64,000 nucleotides of DNA from NCBI GenBank assembly GCA_021234155.1, contig JAJEKV010000028.1:1045998-1109997 (forward strand). The letters are read 5' to 3'. Positions 13,027-23,675 of the stretch are shown here, in pieces; positions within the stretch are counted from its first letter, which is position 1, and every line of letters starts with the position of its first letter. The position numbers were made by a program, and so were the translations under genes. The DNA comes from Isoetes taiwanensis. Lineage: Eukaryota; Streptophyta; Lycopodiopsida; Isoetales; Isoetaceae. The notes beneath the pieces were generated by a model, which was not told the origin of the DNA, did no database searches, and saw only the letters and a list, made by a program, of their open reading frames with translations.

Positions 13027-13625
13027 ACACTAATTAGTAATTAATTAGCTAAGCAAATGCCATTTGGGCCAAATCTATTGGTCCAATAAACTTGCTAATT
13101 TTGGCCTAATCAATTTGCCCCAATTCGATTTGGGGGCAATTGGAGAAGGAGGAGGAGCCAATTCAACCAGCAGAGCATGGAGAACCTGAGAGATGGGAGA
13201 TCTAGCTCTTAATAGGCTTAGTTAGCTTGAGATTCTTGATAGAGATTAACCCTTGGTTGTTTAGATGGATGATTAATCTCTTATTGATGTTCTATTCGAA
13301 GTTATGAATGGATTTATGAATTATGGTAGTTCCTATGCGGTACCTCTTGTTCTTGTGGGATTATGGGGGTTAGAGACCTAAAAGCTATGTAGAAGTAGAG
13401 ATGCTCCTAGCTAGAATTCCTTAAATCCCAATAAATGCGGCCTGTGCACAAGAACCCTCTTGGCTGGGGATGGTATGTTGTGGTTGAACACCATACAATG
13501 GACATAGTGGTGAAATAGAGGTGGAACCTTCTCTAGCATGGCTACAAGCATTCCTTTAGTGTGCTAGGCTTATAGTCAATCACTATGTGGGTCGGCTATG
13601 GGTTCTGACACCCTTTGGGTCACAG
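13027..13625 (+). mobile_element. LTR-homologous segment upstream of the array gene
   Basis: This segment follows, in the same order, the blocks of the gypsy LTR at 39409-40917. They are the AATTAG-rich start, a CAAATCGATTTGGGGG-like box, GGATGATTA, TAGAGACCTAAA, GATGCTCCTAGCTAGAA, AATGCGGCC, GTGCACAAGA, AGTGTGCTAGGCTTATAG, and finally TATGGGTTCTGACAC ending in GGGTCACAG. Homology stops at that CAG, where the gene's own sequence starts. Equivalent segments precede the gene in units 1 (about 2130-2745), 2 (7556-8149), 3 (10288-10881) and 5 (18449-19047). The LTR start (TGTGATGTTCC) is missing. It could supply promoter or 5' leader sequence, but that is inference. Confidence 0.75.
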
Positions 13626-15398
13626 GAGAAGAAGAAAACAGCAAGAAAATCAAAGGAAAAAGGTGGTGATGACATTGCAGATCCTTCTGAAAGCTCATCT
13701 AGCAGGTCAGGCCCAACAGACTCGTATAAGATTGTGTTTTGTAAGGAGGCAGTATGGCAAAAGTGGAATGAATTCTGGGACGCTTATGCACAAGGGAAGC
13801 TGCCAGATACTATGGGTAGGGTGCCTCATGTTGATGTAAGCATCTTTGACTTGAATGTGACAGAGATGAGAAAGACTCAGGGGCTAGACGACGCTGAGAC
13901 CATTTGGGTTTTAGACCAGTGCTTAAAGAAGGAAGTCTTATACAAGAAGAGTGCTTTCACTAAGGATAGGATGTCCTTCATTGAGTGCTGCAGCCATGTG
14001 AAGGACGTACGTACAATGAAGTCAGCCATAGGAGCTGAGTTACAAAGGCTATCGGGGAATGTGGCATTATCTGAAATTGGATTGCTGGATAAATACAAGG
14101 TCAGTAATGATGATATCAAGAAGTTTGTATTCTGGTCAAAGGACTTCCTAAAGAATTGGAAGGCTAAAAATACAAAACATAAGGAGACTCTACCCCCTAA
14201 GGTACTGGCCGAGTTGAGAAGAGAAGTGGCCCTTGTGAAGAAGATTACTGGAGAAGAAGACACTGTTCAGTATTCTGTCTCCATTGGGTACAAAGGTCTC
14301 TTGCCAGAATCAACTTCTTGCCTTAAAAATATATCACTCTTTGTGTTGGACAGCAGGGGTGGGAGAGGAGATATGGGCATGAACCAGAAGGACTACATCA
14401 GCTTCTTTACCAGCTGTATAGGATTGACAATTGAGAGGTCCTTCACTATTGTCATCGTTTGTCCTTCAGGTGAGTCACATCTGCATGCACTATCCGCTGC
14501 TCATGATCTAGAGTGCCTCAAAGTTATTAGGGAGGGATGTCTAATATATGATGTTAAGGATAATGAGCTGCGAACAGAACGGAAGATGGCACATGTGATC
14601 TTTATTATGATAGCCATGCTGTCAGACGAGGAATATGATATTGCTAAGGCCAAGGGTGACAATAGCAGTGCATGGGAATGTTTTCTTCTAGATGATCCAG
14701 ACTTAAGAACTATATTCTATCATACGGATCAGGATCAGTCAGAACAGGATGAGTCAGAAGAGGATGAGGATCGGGATCCCCTCCTAAGTGGGGAAATCAA
14801 GTACGAGCTACAAACTAAGGAGAAGGGCCCCTTAAATAAAAATGGATTTCCCCCATCTATGGCTGCTTACCTCGTCGAGGCATTTGCTCCAATTGATACA
14901 ACCTGCTTGGAGCTTCATGTTGGAGGTTATATTGCCCGAGAGGCTCTTATGGGTGTTAGAAGATGTCACTGCTTTCTGAGTGATGAGCAGGCCAAAGACT
15001 TTCTTGAACCATTCCTCATGCATGTGCTTGCCAAATCTCCTAAAGGCCCTTATGGCAACCTGAAATCATCAGCAATCAAGAGTCTCGTAGACTTGTCCAA
15101 TTCGAAAGTGGACGATGGTTCTGGTGAGGGAACTAGTAATATGCAGCCTGATAAGGAAAGCAATGAACAAATAGCTGCTAAACTGGCTGCTCAAAGTAAT
15201 GTGATCGCGGCGAACTTAGGGAATATCCTTGCATCCGTTCAGGGTGATGCAAGCAACAATAGAGTAGATTCACAGGTTAACAATGAACTAATTGACAGGG
15301 CAACCGAAACTGAAGGTAACCAAGGCGACTCTAGTGATTCACAGGTTTGCCAAATCAATAGTAAAATAATGTCAGTTGTGAAGGACGAACGGAACTAA
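13626..15398 (+). CDS. Degenerate beta-class DNA methyltransferase-like exon, unit 4
   Basis: The frame is open from 13587 (a GTG inside LTR-like sequence) to the stop at 15396. I place the exon start after the acceptor-like GGGTCACAG at 13625. Numbered from 13587: residues 13-45 are Lys/Ser-rich; 45-240 form a predicted helical region of unknown role; about 246-259 (KNISLFVLDSRGG) occupy the place of the DPPY catalytic motif; about 381-398 are very acidic; 415-433 (PLNKNGFPPSMAAYLVEAF) match the HPTQKP-type segment; 441-447 (LELHVGG) match the DPFAGSGTT SAM-binding motif. The motif order is that of beta-class N4/N6 methyltransferases, but DPPY and FxGxG are both lost, so catalysis is unlikely. 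The tail (about 480-600) is Ser/Asn/Gln-rich. The fold assignment is inference from motif order. The stop after VVKDERN is a frame change relative to unit 1. Confidence 0.65.
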   Translation, partial: EKKKTARKSKEKGGDDIADPSESSSSRSGPTDSYKIVFCKEAVWQKWNEFWDAYAQGKLPDTMGRVPHVDVSIFDLNVTEMRKTQGLDDAETIWVLDQCLKKEVLYKKSAFTKDRMSFIECCSHVKDVRTMKSAIGAELQRLSGNVALSEIGLLDKYKVSNDDIKKFVFWSKDFLKNWKAKNTKHKETLPPKVLAELRREVALVKKITGEEDTVQYSVSIGYKGLLPESTSCLKNISLFVLDSRGGRGDMGMNQKDYISFFTSCIGLTIERSFTIVIVCPSGESHLHALSAAHDLECLKVIREGCLIYDVKDNELRTERKMAHVIFIMIAMLSDEEYDIAKAKGDNSSAWECFLLDDPDLRTIFYHTDQDQSEQDESEEDEDRDPLLSGEIKYELQTKEKGPLNKNGFPPSMAAYLVEAFAPIDTTCLELHVGGYIAREALMGVRRCHCFLSDEQAKDFLEPFLMHVLAKSPKGPYGNLKSSAIKSLVDLSNSKVDDGSGEGTSNMQPDKESNEQIAAKLAAQSNVIAANLGNILASVQGDASNNRVDSQVNNELIDRATETEGNQGDSSDSQVCQINSKIMSVVKDERN

Positions 15399-15711
15399 TA
15401 GAAAATAACAATTCTAACAAATGTAAGAGAGCACGAAGATTAAGGGTGGCGAAGGGGAGAATGGCCGTAAGCGCAACGGCAAATAAACCGAAGATGATAG
15501 GTATGGCCTTGCCCATTTAAATTGCGCCACGCCGTGATTTAATTTGTATTACCTTTGAATTAAAATCGTGCCAGGCGCTTTTGATTATTTTTCGTTGTCA
15601 AACTCAATCGCCGAAGCGCCGATTTGGTTAAGACTAACCCAAATCACGCTTGGCGTTTGTATTGTTTGTGTTATCGTATCTTGTGACCCGGATACATGTT
15701 TGATGTTTCAG
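15399..15711 (+). other. Probable intron between methyltransferase-like and FCP1-like exons
   Basis: This AT-rich interval ends in a good acceptor (GATGTTTCAG at 15702-15711). A GATAG/GTATGG donor-like site lies at about 15498-15503. The phase does not fit cleanly with that donor, which may reflect consensus errors or a different donor. It contains the four GC-rich palindromic motifs described for unit 1. The interval is conserved in units 1, 4 and 5, so the two exons probably belong to one transcript. Confidence 0.5.
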
Positions 15712-16351
15712 CTTGCATTGCGTTTCTAAGAAGGTTGTGGTGTTTGACCTAAACAGAGTTCTTTGCAAGACTTTTCCGAAAAATAAAGTGGCTAGAGATC
15801 AGTTTCATCAGACACCAGTAGAATCAAACACCAAGTGGATCTATCCGCGGCCGCACTTGAAGGAGATGCTAGATGAGGCATTCAGGTTATTTCGAGTTGG
15901 TATTTGGTCATCCATGGAACTAAGGAACATCAAGGATACTTTGGAGGCACTGGGGGAAATGCGTAGACATTGGTTGACCTTTTGGGATCAGAACAAATGT
16001 GTGAAGTTCACTAATCCCAAGGATCCAACAGGCAAGCCTATATCTTCATCAAACACTTGAGTAACATGATGGACAAACTTGGTATCGAGAATAAGGATGA
16101 TATAATCATAGTGGATGATGATGCTCTCAAATGCTTCTACAATCAAACGCAGGCCCTGAATCCACCATCTTACGATCCAAAAACTTTGCGATGAGATGAT
16201 TTTCTCGGTGAAGTTTGTGTCTATTATGCATAATTTGGCTATGGGGATGATGGTGGGTGAAGTGTTAGATTCATACCTTAATCGGATAGAAGGGGCTGAC
16301 ATGGAACCACACCTTGTTAAATACGTGGAAAAACATGGATTGATCCCTTAA
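15712..16351 (+). CDS. FCP1/NLI-interacting-factor-like HAD domain exon, unit 4
   Basis: It encodes a domain of the HAD superfamily that resembles plant FCP1-homology proteins. It has a nucleophile loop VVVFDLNRVLC (first Asp kept, second Asp replaced by Asn, as in several plant relatives), then YPRPHLKEMLDEAFRLFRVG, GIWSSMELRNI, a WDQNKCV segment and IIIVDDDALKCF with the acidic DD pair. It ends ADMEPHLVKYVEKHGLIP. The family dephosphorylates phosphoserine, for example in the RNA polymerase II tail. The frame shifts after DPTGKP (about 16035), in the same place in all units, and again near 16190-16290 at CAG/CTG sites. The diverged copy reads through DPTGKNIYVK at the first site. Either the array ancestor was already broken there or the assembly shares an error. 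Confidence 0.7.
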
Positions 16352-17535
16352 TGTTTTATTGGAATATATGATATTTTTGTATGATATTTGTGCCATGTAT
16401 CGATAATTTCGAGTCTGGAATTGCCTCGCAAATAATGCAATCTGTTATTATCAAACCTAATATTATCATCTAAATGCTCTTCAATTTTGGTCTCATCTAT
16501 GTTAGCAATTTGCTCTTCATTTTTGCATATTTCAATTCGCATATGAAACGTCACACGTGAATCGCAACCTTATGTTATTTTTGAAGTAAAAAAAAAAGAT
16601 TAAAAAAAACAAAAACCCCCTAGAAGACAACAGCAGGTTGGCGTGATTTTGGAGTTGACATAATCCCAATTTAATTGGATGATGGTTATGTCAATCTAGT
16701 GGACGATGTTATCCACCAGAAATTCAAGTTCTTGTTACCTCAAAGGTATTTTCACATGTAGTTGATCTTGTACTATATATCTGTTGTGGTTCCAACAAGT
16801 AGTTGATCTTGTATTATATATCTGTTGTTCTTGGAGTTTACGACTAATTCTCATAGGCAAACTCTAGCTGAAAGCCCCGGGAAAGGCCATCAAACCCTAG
16901 TGGTGAATTCCAAAATGAAATCTAATGGTTCTTGCCATCTTTTCTTTCCTTTCTTTATGCTTAGTGCTTTCATAAAATGGATAGAAATCCTTAAAATAAC
17001 ATAATAGGAATTACTTCTTGTCCTCGAGAATATTTCCTTCATCAACCACGCCATACTACGTTAATATGGGAGATGGTGACACTTGTCTCCACACATTCCA
17101 TGTCCATGACTTGGTATCATCTACTTACTTACACGCAATGCTAGTTATTATCCAGCAATCTTCTGCCATATGGCTTTACTGAAGCTTAGGTATAATTTAT
17201 TTGTCGCTCATGTTGACCTCAGTTCTCTTGACCTTGTGTGGACAATACGTCCCACACTATTGGCATCTCGCCAGAATGAATATCACTGCAAATTCATTTC
17301 CATTTTGTAGGCAACTACGTTTTCATCTTACTCATACATAATCTGACATCCATGTTGCACACCTTAGAAACTTAAGCCTCCTTATGAAATGCAAATTAAG
17401 TGTAATCTTATTATCCATACCTTATGGATCCGCGTCCTTATACGCCATTAACCTTCTAGCTTCTCATGAATCACGTCTCGATTCAAGCAGCAATCGATAT
17501 AAAATATAGGATCAACACTTCACAGCTTGACCATC

Positions 17536-20500
17536 ATTGTTAGAAACTTCCACTCAAGACATATGCTATTAAAATGAGAGATATGACATATCTTTGCAAG
17601 TGAGCAATTAACTCAATAGTCAAACAATAGGGTCATTAGTTCTAAGATGAACTCACATTTCATTGACGAAGTAATAGAAAATACATTGAATTAAATAGAA
17701 AGTCATGGCTCCTGCCTTAGACAATTATACTTTAGCTTGTACCTTGGTATGTAAAATCATAAGCCACTTCTCCCCCCATATCCAACATCCTTCTATGTTG
17801 AATGGCAATATATATGTCAAACGGCAACTAAATTCTCGTAATTAGTAAGTATACCTTCCTAGGTCGCTTAAATTTCAGTGATTCAATGCGATCACAGATA
17901 CCATGACAGCCATTTTCCCCGAGTATGGATCCAAATTACGGATATATTCCCACTCATTATTCCAACCCTTCAACATTTCTACATGATTACTTATGTATTA
18001 ATGGGATATTTAATATTCGCTTAGTCGTCAAGCTCTGCCTAGTTTAGCTTGCTATGCGTATGTAGTACTACAGTTGCCGCATATTCACTCCTGCCTCACC
18101 ATATCTATATGCAAACCATTTGTGCTTGCCAATATACCTTCATAGGAGTAGACGTATGACTGTTACTGATTTGCTACATGGAGCTACATTCGTTACCATG
18201 TCACTTAATCAGTTACACTTCCTTCGGCCGTGTTTAGTCGAAATTAACTAACACCCAGGTATCATTGTTTTACACAGTGTACCTTGTTTTCTACAGTTCA
18301 TAACTTTCCTGCCTGATAATCTTCCGTTCTGTATTCCTCTCATCGTGAGCGGTATTCCGCATTTCGCGTACCATACATTCAGAGTTATGAATTGCACATT
18401 ACACGTGCTTTCAAATTTTATCGCTTTGAAAATGACGAAAATTGTGCGACACTAATTAGTAATTAATTAGCTAAGCAAATGCCATTTGGGCCAAATCTAT
18501 TGGTCCAATAAACTTGCTAATTTTGGCCTAATCAATTTGCCCCAATTCGATTTGGGGGCAATTGGAGAAGGAGGAGGAGCCAATTCAACCAGCAGAGCAT
18601 GGAGAACCTGAGAGATGGGAGATCTAGCTCTTAATAGGCTTAGTTAGCTTGAGATTCTAGATAGAGATTAACCCTTGGTTGTTTAGATGGATGATTAATC
18701 TCTTATTGATGTTCTATTCGAAGTTATGAATGGATTTATGAATTATGGTAGTTCCTATGCGGTACCTCTTGTTCTTGTGGGATTATGGGGGTTAGAGACC
18801 TAAAAGCTATGTAGAAGTAGAGATGCTCCTAGCTAGAATTCCTTAAATCCCAATAAATGCGGCCTGTGCACAAGAACCCTCTTGGCTGGGGATGGTATGT
18901 TGTGGTTGAACACCATACAATGGACATAGTGGTGAAATAGAGGTGGAACCTTCTCTAGCATGGCTACAAGCATTCCTTTAGTGTGCTAGGCTTATAGTCA
19001 ATCACTGTGTGGGTCGGCTATGGGTTCTGACACCCTTTGGGTCATAGGAGAAGAAGAAAACAGCAAGAAAATCAAAGAAAAAAGGTGGTGATGACATTGC
19101 AGATCCTTCTGAAAGCTCATCTAGCAGGTCAGGCCCAACAGACTCGTATAAGATTGTGTTTTGTAAGGAGGCAGTATGGCAAAAGTGGAATGAATTCTGG
19201 GATGCTTATGCACAAGGGAAGCTGCCAGATACTATGGGTAGGGTGCCTCATGTTGATGTAAGCATCTTTGACTTGAATGTGACAGAGATGAGAAAGACTC
19301 AGGGGCTAGACGACGCTGAGACCATTTGGGTTTTAGACCAGTGCTTAAAGAAGGAAGTCTTATACAAGAAGAGTGCTTTCACTAAGGATAGGATGTCCTT
19401 CATTGAGTGCTGCAGCCGAAGGATGTACGTACAATGAAGTCAGCCATAGGAGCTGAGTTACAAAGGCTATCGGGGAATGTGGCATTATCTGAAATTGGAT
19501 TGCTGGATAAATACAAGGTCAGTAATGATGACATCAAGAAGTTTGTATTCTGGTCAAAGGACTTCCTAAAGAATTGGAAGGCTAAAAATACAAAACATAA
19601 GGAGACTCTACCCCTAAGGTAACCGGGCCGAGTTGAGAAGAGAAGTGGCCCTTGTGAAGAAGATTACTGGAGAAGAAGACACTGCTCAAAGATTCATCTC
19701 CATTGGGTACAAAGGTCTCTTGCCAGAATCAACTTCTTGCCTTAAAAATATATCACTCTTTGTGTTGGACAGCAGGGGTGGGAGAGGAGATATGGGCATG
19801 AACCAAAAGGACTACATCAGCTTCTTTACCAGCTGTATAGGATTGACAATTGAGAGGTCCTTCACTATTGTCATCGTTTGTCCTTCAGGTGAGTCACATC
19901 TGCATGCACTATCCGCTGCTCATGATCTAGAGTGCCTCAAAGTTATTAGGGAGGGATGTCTAATATATGATGTTAAGGATAATGAGCTGCGAACAGAACA
20001 GAAGATGGCACATGTGATCTTTATTATGATAGCCATGCTGTCACACGAGGAATATGATATTGCTAAGGCCAAGGGTGACAATAGCAGTGCATGGGAATGT
20101 TTTCTTCTAGATGATCCAGACTTAAGAACTATATTCTATCATACGGATCAGGATCGGTCGTAAGCAGGGATGAGTCAAGAGGATGAGGATCGGGATCCCT
20201 CCTAAGTGGGGAAATCAAGCACGAGCTACAAACTAAGGAGAAGGGCCCCTTAAATAAAAAATGGATTTCCCCATCTATGGCTGCTTACATTCGCCGAGGC
20301 ATTTGCTCCAATTGATACAACCCGCTTGGAGCTTCATGTTGGAGGTTATATTGCCCGAGAGGCTCTTATGGGTGTTAGAATATGTCACCGCTTTCTCGAA
20401 AGTGATGAGCAAAAGGCCAAAGACTTTCTTGAACCATTCCTCATGCATGTGCTTGCCAAATCTCCTAAAGGCCCTTATGGCAACCTGAAATCATCAGCAA

Positions 20501-22288
20501 TCAAGAGTCTCGTAGACTTGTCCAATTCAAAGTGGACGATGGTTCCGTGAGGGAACTAGTAATATGCGACCGATAAAGAAAGCAATGAACAAATAGCGCT
20601 AAACCGGGCTGCTCAAAGTAATGTGATCGCGGGCGAACTTAGGGAATATCCTTGCATCCGCTCGTGGTGATGCAAGCAACAATAGAGTAGATTCATTGGG
20701 TTAACAATGAACTAATTGTGGCAACCCAAACCGAAGGTAACCAAGGCGACTCTAGTGATTCACGTGTGTTTGCCAAATCAATAGTAAAATAATGTCGGGT
20801 TGTGAAGGACGAACGGAACTAATAGAAAATAACAATTCTAACAAATCGTAAGAGCACTAAGATTAAGGGTGGTGAAGGGGAGAATGACTTACGACGACGG
20901 CAAATGAAAAGTGAAGATGATAGGTATGGCCTTGCCCATTTAAATTGCACGCTGCGTGATTTAATTTGTATTACCTTTGAATTAAATCGCGCCAAAGCGT
21001 GCTTTGATTATTTTTCGTTGTCAAACTAAATCGCCGAAGCGCGATTTGGTTAAGACTAACACAAATCACACTTGGGCGTTTGTATTGTTTGTGTTATCGT
21101 ATCTTGTCGACCCGGATACATGTTTGATGTTTCAGCTTGCATTGCGTTTCTAAGAAGGTTGTGGTGTTTGACCTAAAGCGAGTTCTTTGCAAGACTTTTT
21201 AGAAAAATAAAGTGGCTAGAGATGGGTTTCATCGGACACCAGTAGAATCAAACACCAAGTGGATCTATCCACGACCGCACTTGAAGGAGATGCTAGATGA
21301 GGCATTCAGGTTATTTCGAGTTGGTATTTGGTCATCCATGGAACTAAGGAACATCAAGGATACTTTGGAGGCACGGGGGAAATGCGTAGACATTGGTTGA
21401 CCTTTGGGATCGAGAACAAATGTGTGAAGTTCACTAATCCCAAGGATCCAAAGGTAAGCCTATATCTTCATCAAACACTTGAGTAACATGATGGACAAAC
21501 TTGGTATCGAGAATAAGGATGATATAATCATAGTGGATGATGATGCTCTCAAATGCTTCTACAATCAAACGCAGGCCCTGAATCCACCATCTTACGATCC
21601 AAAAAACTTTGCGACAGATGATTTTCTGGTGAAGTTTGTGTCTATTATGCATAATTTGGCTATGGGGATGATGGTGGGTGAAGTGTTAGATTCATACCCA
21701 GAACTGGATAGAAGGGCTGACATGGAACCACACCTTGTTAAATACGTGGAAAAACATGGATTGATCCCTTAATGTTTTATTGGAATATATGATATTTTTG
21801 TATGATATTTGTGTCATGTATCGATAATTTCGAAGTCCGGAATTGCCTCATAAATAATGCAACTGTTATTATCAAACCTAATATTATCATCTAAATGCTC
21901 TTCAATTTTGGTCTCATCTATGTTAGCAATTTGCTCTTCATTTTTGCATATTTCAATTCGCATATGAAACGTCACACGTGAATCGCAACCTTATATTATT
22001 TTTGAAGTAAAAAAAAAAAGATTAAAAAAAACAAAAACCCCCTAGAAGACAACAGCAGGTTGGCGTGATTTTGGAGTTGACATAATCCCAATTTAATTGG
22101 ATGATGGTTACAATCTAGTGGACGATGTTATCCACCAGAAATTCAACTTCTTGTTACCTCAAAGGTATTTTCACATGTAGTTGATCTTGTACTATATATC
22201 TGCTGTGGTTCCAACAAGTAGTTGATCTTGTATTATATATCTGTTGTTCTTGGAGTTTACGACTAATTCTCATAGGCAAACTCTAGCT
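17536..22288 (+). repeat. Tandem array unit 5 (3' truncated)
   Basis: It follows unit 4 in full to CTCTAGCT at 22288, then stops and gives way to a T-rich tract. The last 667 bp of a unit are missing. This is the right edge of the array. Confidence 0.93.
19048..21772 (+). pseudogene. Methyltransferase-like/FCP1-like gene, array unit 5, frame broken
   Basis: Same two-exon gene as unit 4, open only in pieces (19156-19437, 19407-19622, 19633-20163, 20326-20550, 21212-21400, 21479-21772). Breaks and changes sit at positions where unit 4 has CAG or CTG. For example, CAGTCAGAACAGG reads CGGTCGTAAGCAGGG, and a CAC-TGC reads CAC-CGC. The FCP1-like C-terminus (21479-21772) is cleaner here than in unit 4 and reads from LSNMMDKLGIENKDD to the terminal GLIP. 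Whether the gene is truly dead cannot be told from this assembly. Confidence 0.75.
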
Positions 22289-22450
22289 TCCCTTTTTTTT
22301 TTTTCTTTTGACTCATACATTTTTGGGATCTTTTAAGTGGTTATTTTCTTGTCGCAGCTGTTTCCAGGACTCCCATTCATCTTTTCTCGCATTGGTGGTC
22401 GAACTTAAATTATGTTAATTTGTTCTCATTCTTTTGGAGATATTGCTTTG
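22289..22450. other. Array/LINE boundary, T-rich
   Basis: It starts with a pyrimidine run (TCCCTTTTTTTTTTTTC) immediately after the broken array unit. This could be the poly-A end of a minus-strand retroposon or a simple T tract at the breakpoint. No gene seen. Confidence 0.5.
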
Positions 22451-23600
22451 AGATTTTTTTTATTTTTCTTTTGGAAGGATGGAAGCCAAAAAGTTTATTA
22501 ATCAAATGAAAAGTACAAAATTTACATGTCTCATCTAACTGTGTAAGCACAAAAAGATGCCACAGGAGCACGAGCCTGGAGCACAATGTACTTACTCCAG
22601 AATAGGATGCTAACGATAAGAATCAATTCAAAGGTACTAAATCCAAACGCATTCCATCATTTCTAATTCAAGGGAGGAACACTCGTAGGCTGTCAATATC
22701 TTTTTATGGGCCACCCTAATAACACCGCGTGCAGATGAATAAATGCCCTGAAAGATGTGGTGCCTGCGACGCTCCCATATCGACCATAGGAGCCAACCGA
22801 AACCAAGATGGAATGCCCTTTGTTTAGCTGGAGGCCATGCATTGGAATAGGAGGCCAAAAGGATGCATCAGAGTCCAATGTACTGTTAAACAAACCTTGT
22901 AGCCAGGACCACGCTGGTTGAACCTCTGGACAATCAAAGAGACAATGCTTAAGAGTCTCAACGTCTGAAAGGCAGAGCGGGTATACTGCAGATATGCGAA
23001 GATCATAGCGATGTCGGAAGGCATTAATATGCAGGCACCTGTGGATAACCTGTATATAGTACAAAGACTTTAGAGTGGAGCAACCTATCCCAAAGCCATA
23101 GCCATGTACAACACAAAGTGGGCTGTGGAACATGTAGGTGCCACCCATCTGGCACTGGAGGAGTTGTCGTGCTAAAAGAAGGCAATATACTGATCTGACA
23201 AAGTGCTTGCCTTTGTGAATATTTTCATGACAGTCCCATGGCACCCTTTCAACACCAACTTGCACTATAAGAGGCAAATTTTTTGCGATCTTCTTCCATA
23301 GAGATGCATCCCAACGAGAGAGCAGGAACTTTGCCTGAAATTCAGGCCAAGACAGTAGGCGACCCGCGTCATACCATGCTTGAATAGAGATAACACTCGC
23401 AAGAACCCATCGCCTCTGTGTGAGGGGGTGAACTGATACTGCCAATGGAGGTGCTGAGGAGTCTGGAGGCAGTGGTGCCCACCACCATGGAGTCTCCAAT
23501 AGGGTGTGGATAGAGAGGCATGGCCAGAAAAGATGTTTGACTGCCTCCCATGCTGTCACAACAACCTCAATACTGAATCCACATGTTTTTGGGTTGCCCC
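22451..23600 (-). mobile_element. 5'-truncated L1-type LINE, RT C-terminal (zf-RVT) part
   Basis: The minus frame 22693-23559 contains HRCLHINAFRHRYDL followed by YPLCLSDVETLKHCLFDCP. This is the C-x2-C...H...C zinc-knuckle region that follows the reverse transcriptase in plant LINEs, with PAWSWLQGLF after it. One frameshift near 22830 moves the rest into the frame 22637-22858 (FGWLLWSIWERRRHHIF). The 3' end runs into an A-rich tail on the minus strand (T-rich on plus at about 22452-22470). The reverse transcriptase and endonuclease are not visible, so the copy is 5'-truncated and dead. Confidence 0.85.
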
Positions 23601-23675
23601 TAAGGGGGCAAACCCTCGCTTATATGGGGTTTGCGGCATATCCTAGGTATATGCTGGAATATACCTAGGATATGC
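23591..23675. other. Two adjacent perfect or near-perfect hairpins
   Basis: Hairpin 1 (23591-23613) pairs GGGTTGCCCC with GGGGGCAAACCC around a TAA loop, with one bulged base. Hairpin 2 pairs GCATATCCTAGGTATA (23636-23651) perfectly with TATACCTAGGATATGC (23660-23675) around an 8-nt loop. They lie just beyond the recognisable LINE coding part. They may be its internal structured RNA, a small palindromic element, or unrelated. Confidence 0.6.

Larger units (their letters stand above)
12114..17535 (+). repeat. Tandem array unit 4 (complete, best frame)
   Basis: 5422 bp, with no retroposon and no large deletion. It is the reference unit for the array. Compared with units 1-3 it has about nine extra bases near 12970 (GCACATTAC), shared with unit 5. 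That groups units 4 and 5, and the same string occurs in the internal 3' end of the gypsy element at 39233. Confidence 0.95.

Noticed and set aside
13587-13625. GTG start for the 603-residue frame
   Set aside because: Non-AUG start in a plant nuclear gene, inside LTR homology; a splice acceptor at 13625 is a better boundary.
13626-15398. Giant-virus or bacterial origin of the methyltransferase-like domain
   Set aside because: Possible for this enzyme class, but nothing in the flanks shows a viral or bacterial insert, and the motifs are too decayed to assign a source by eye.
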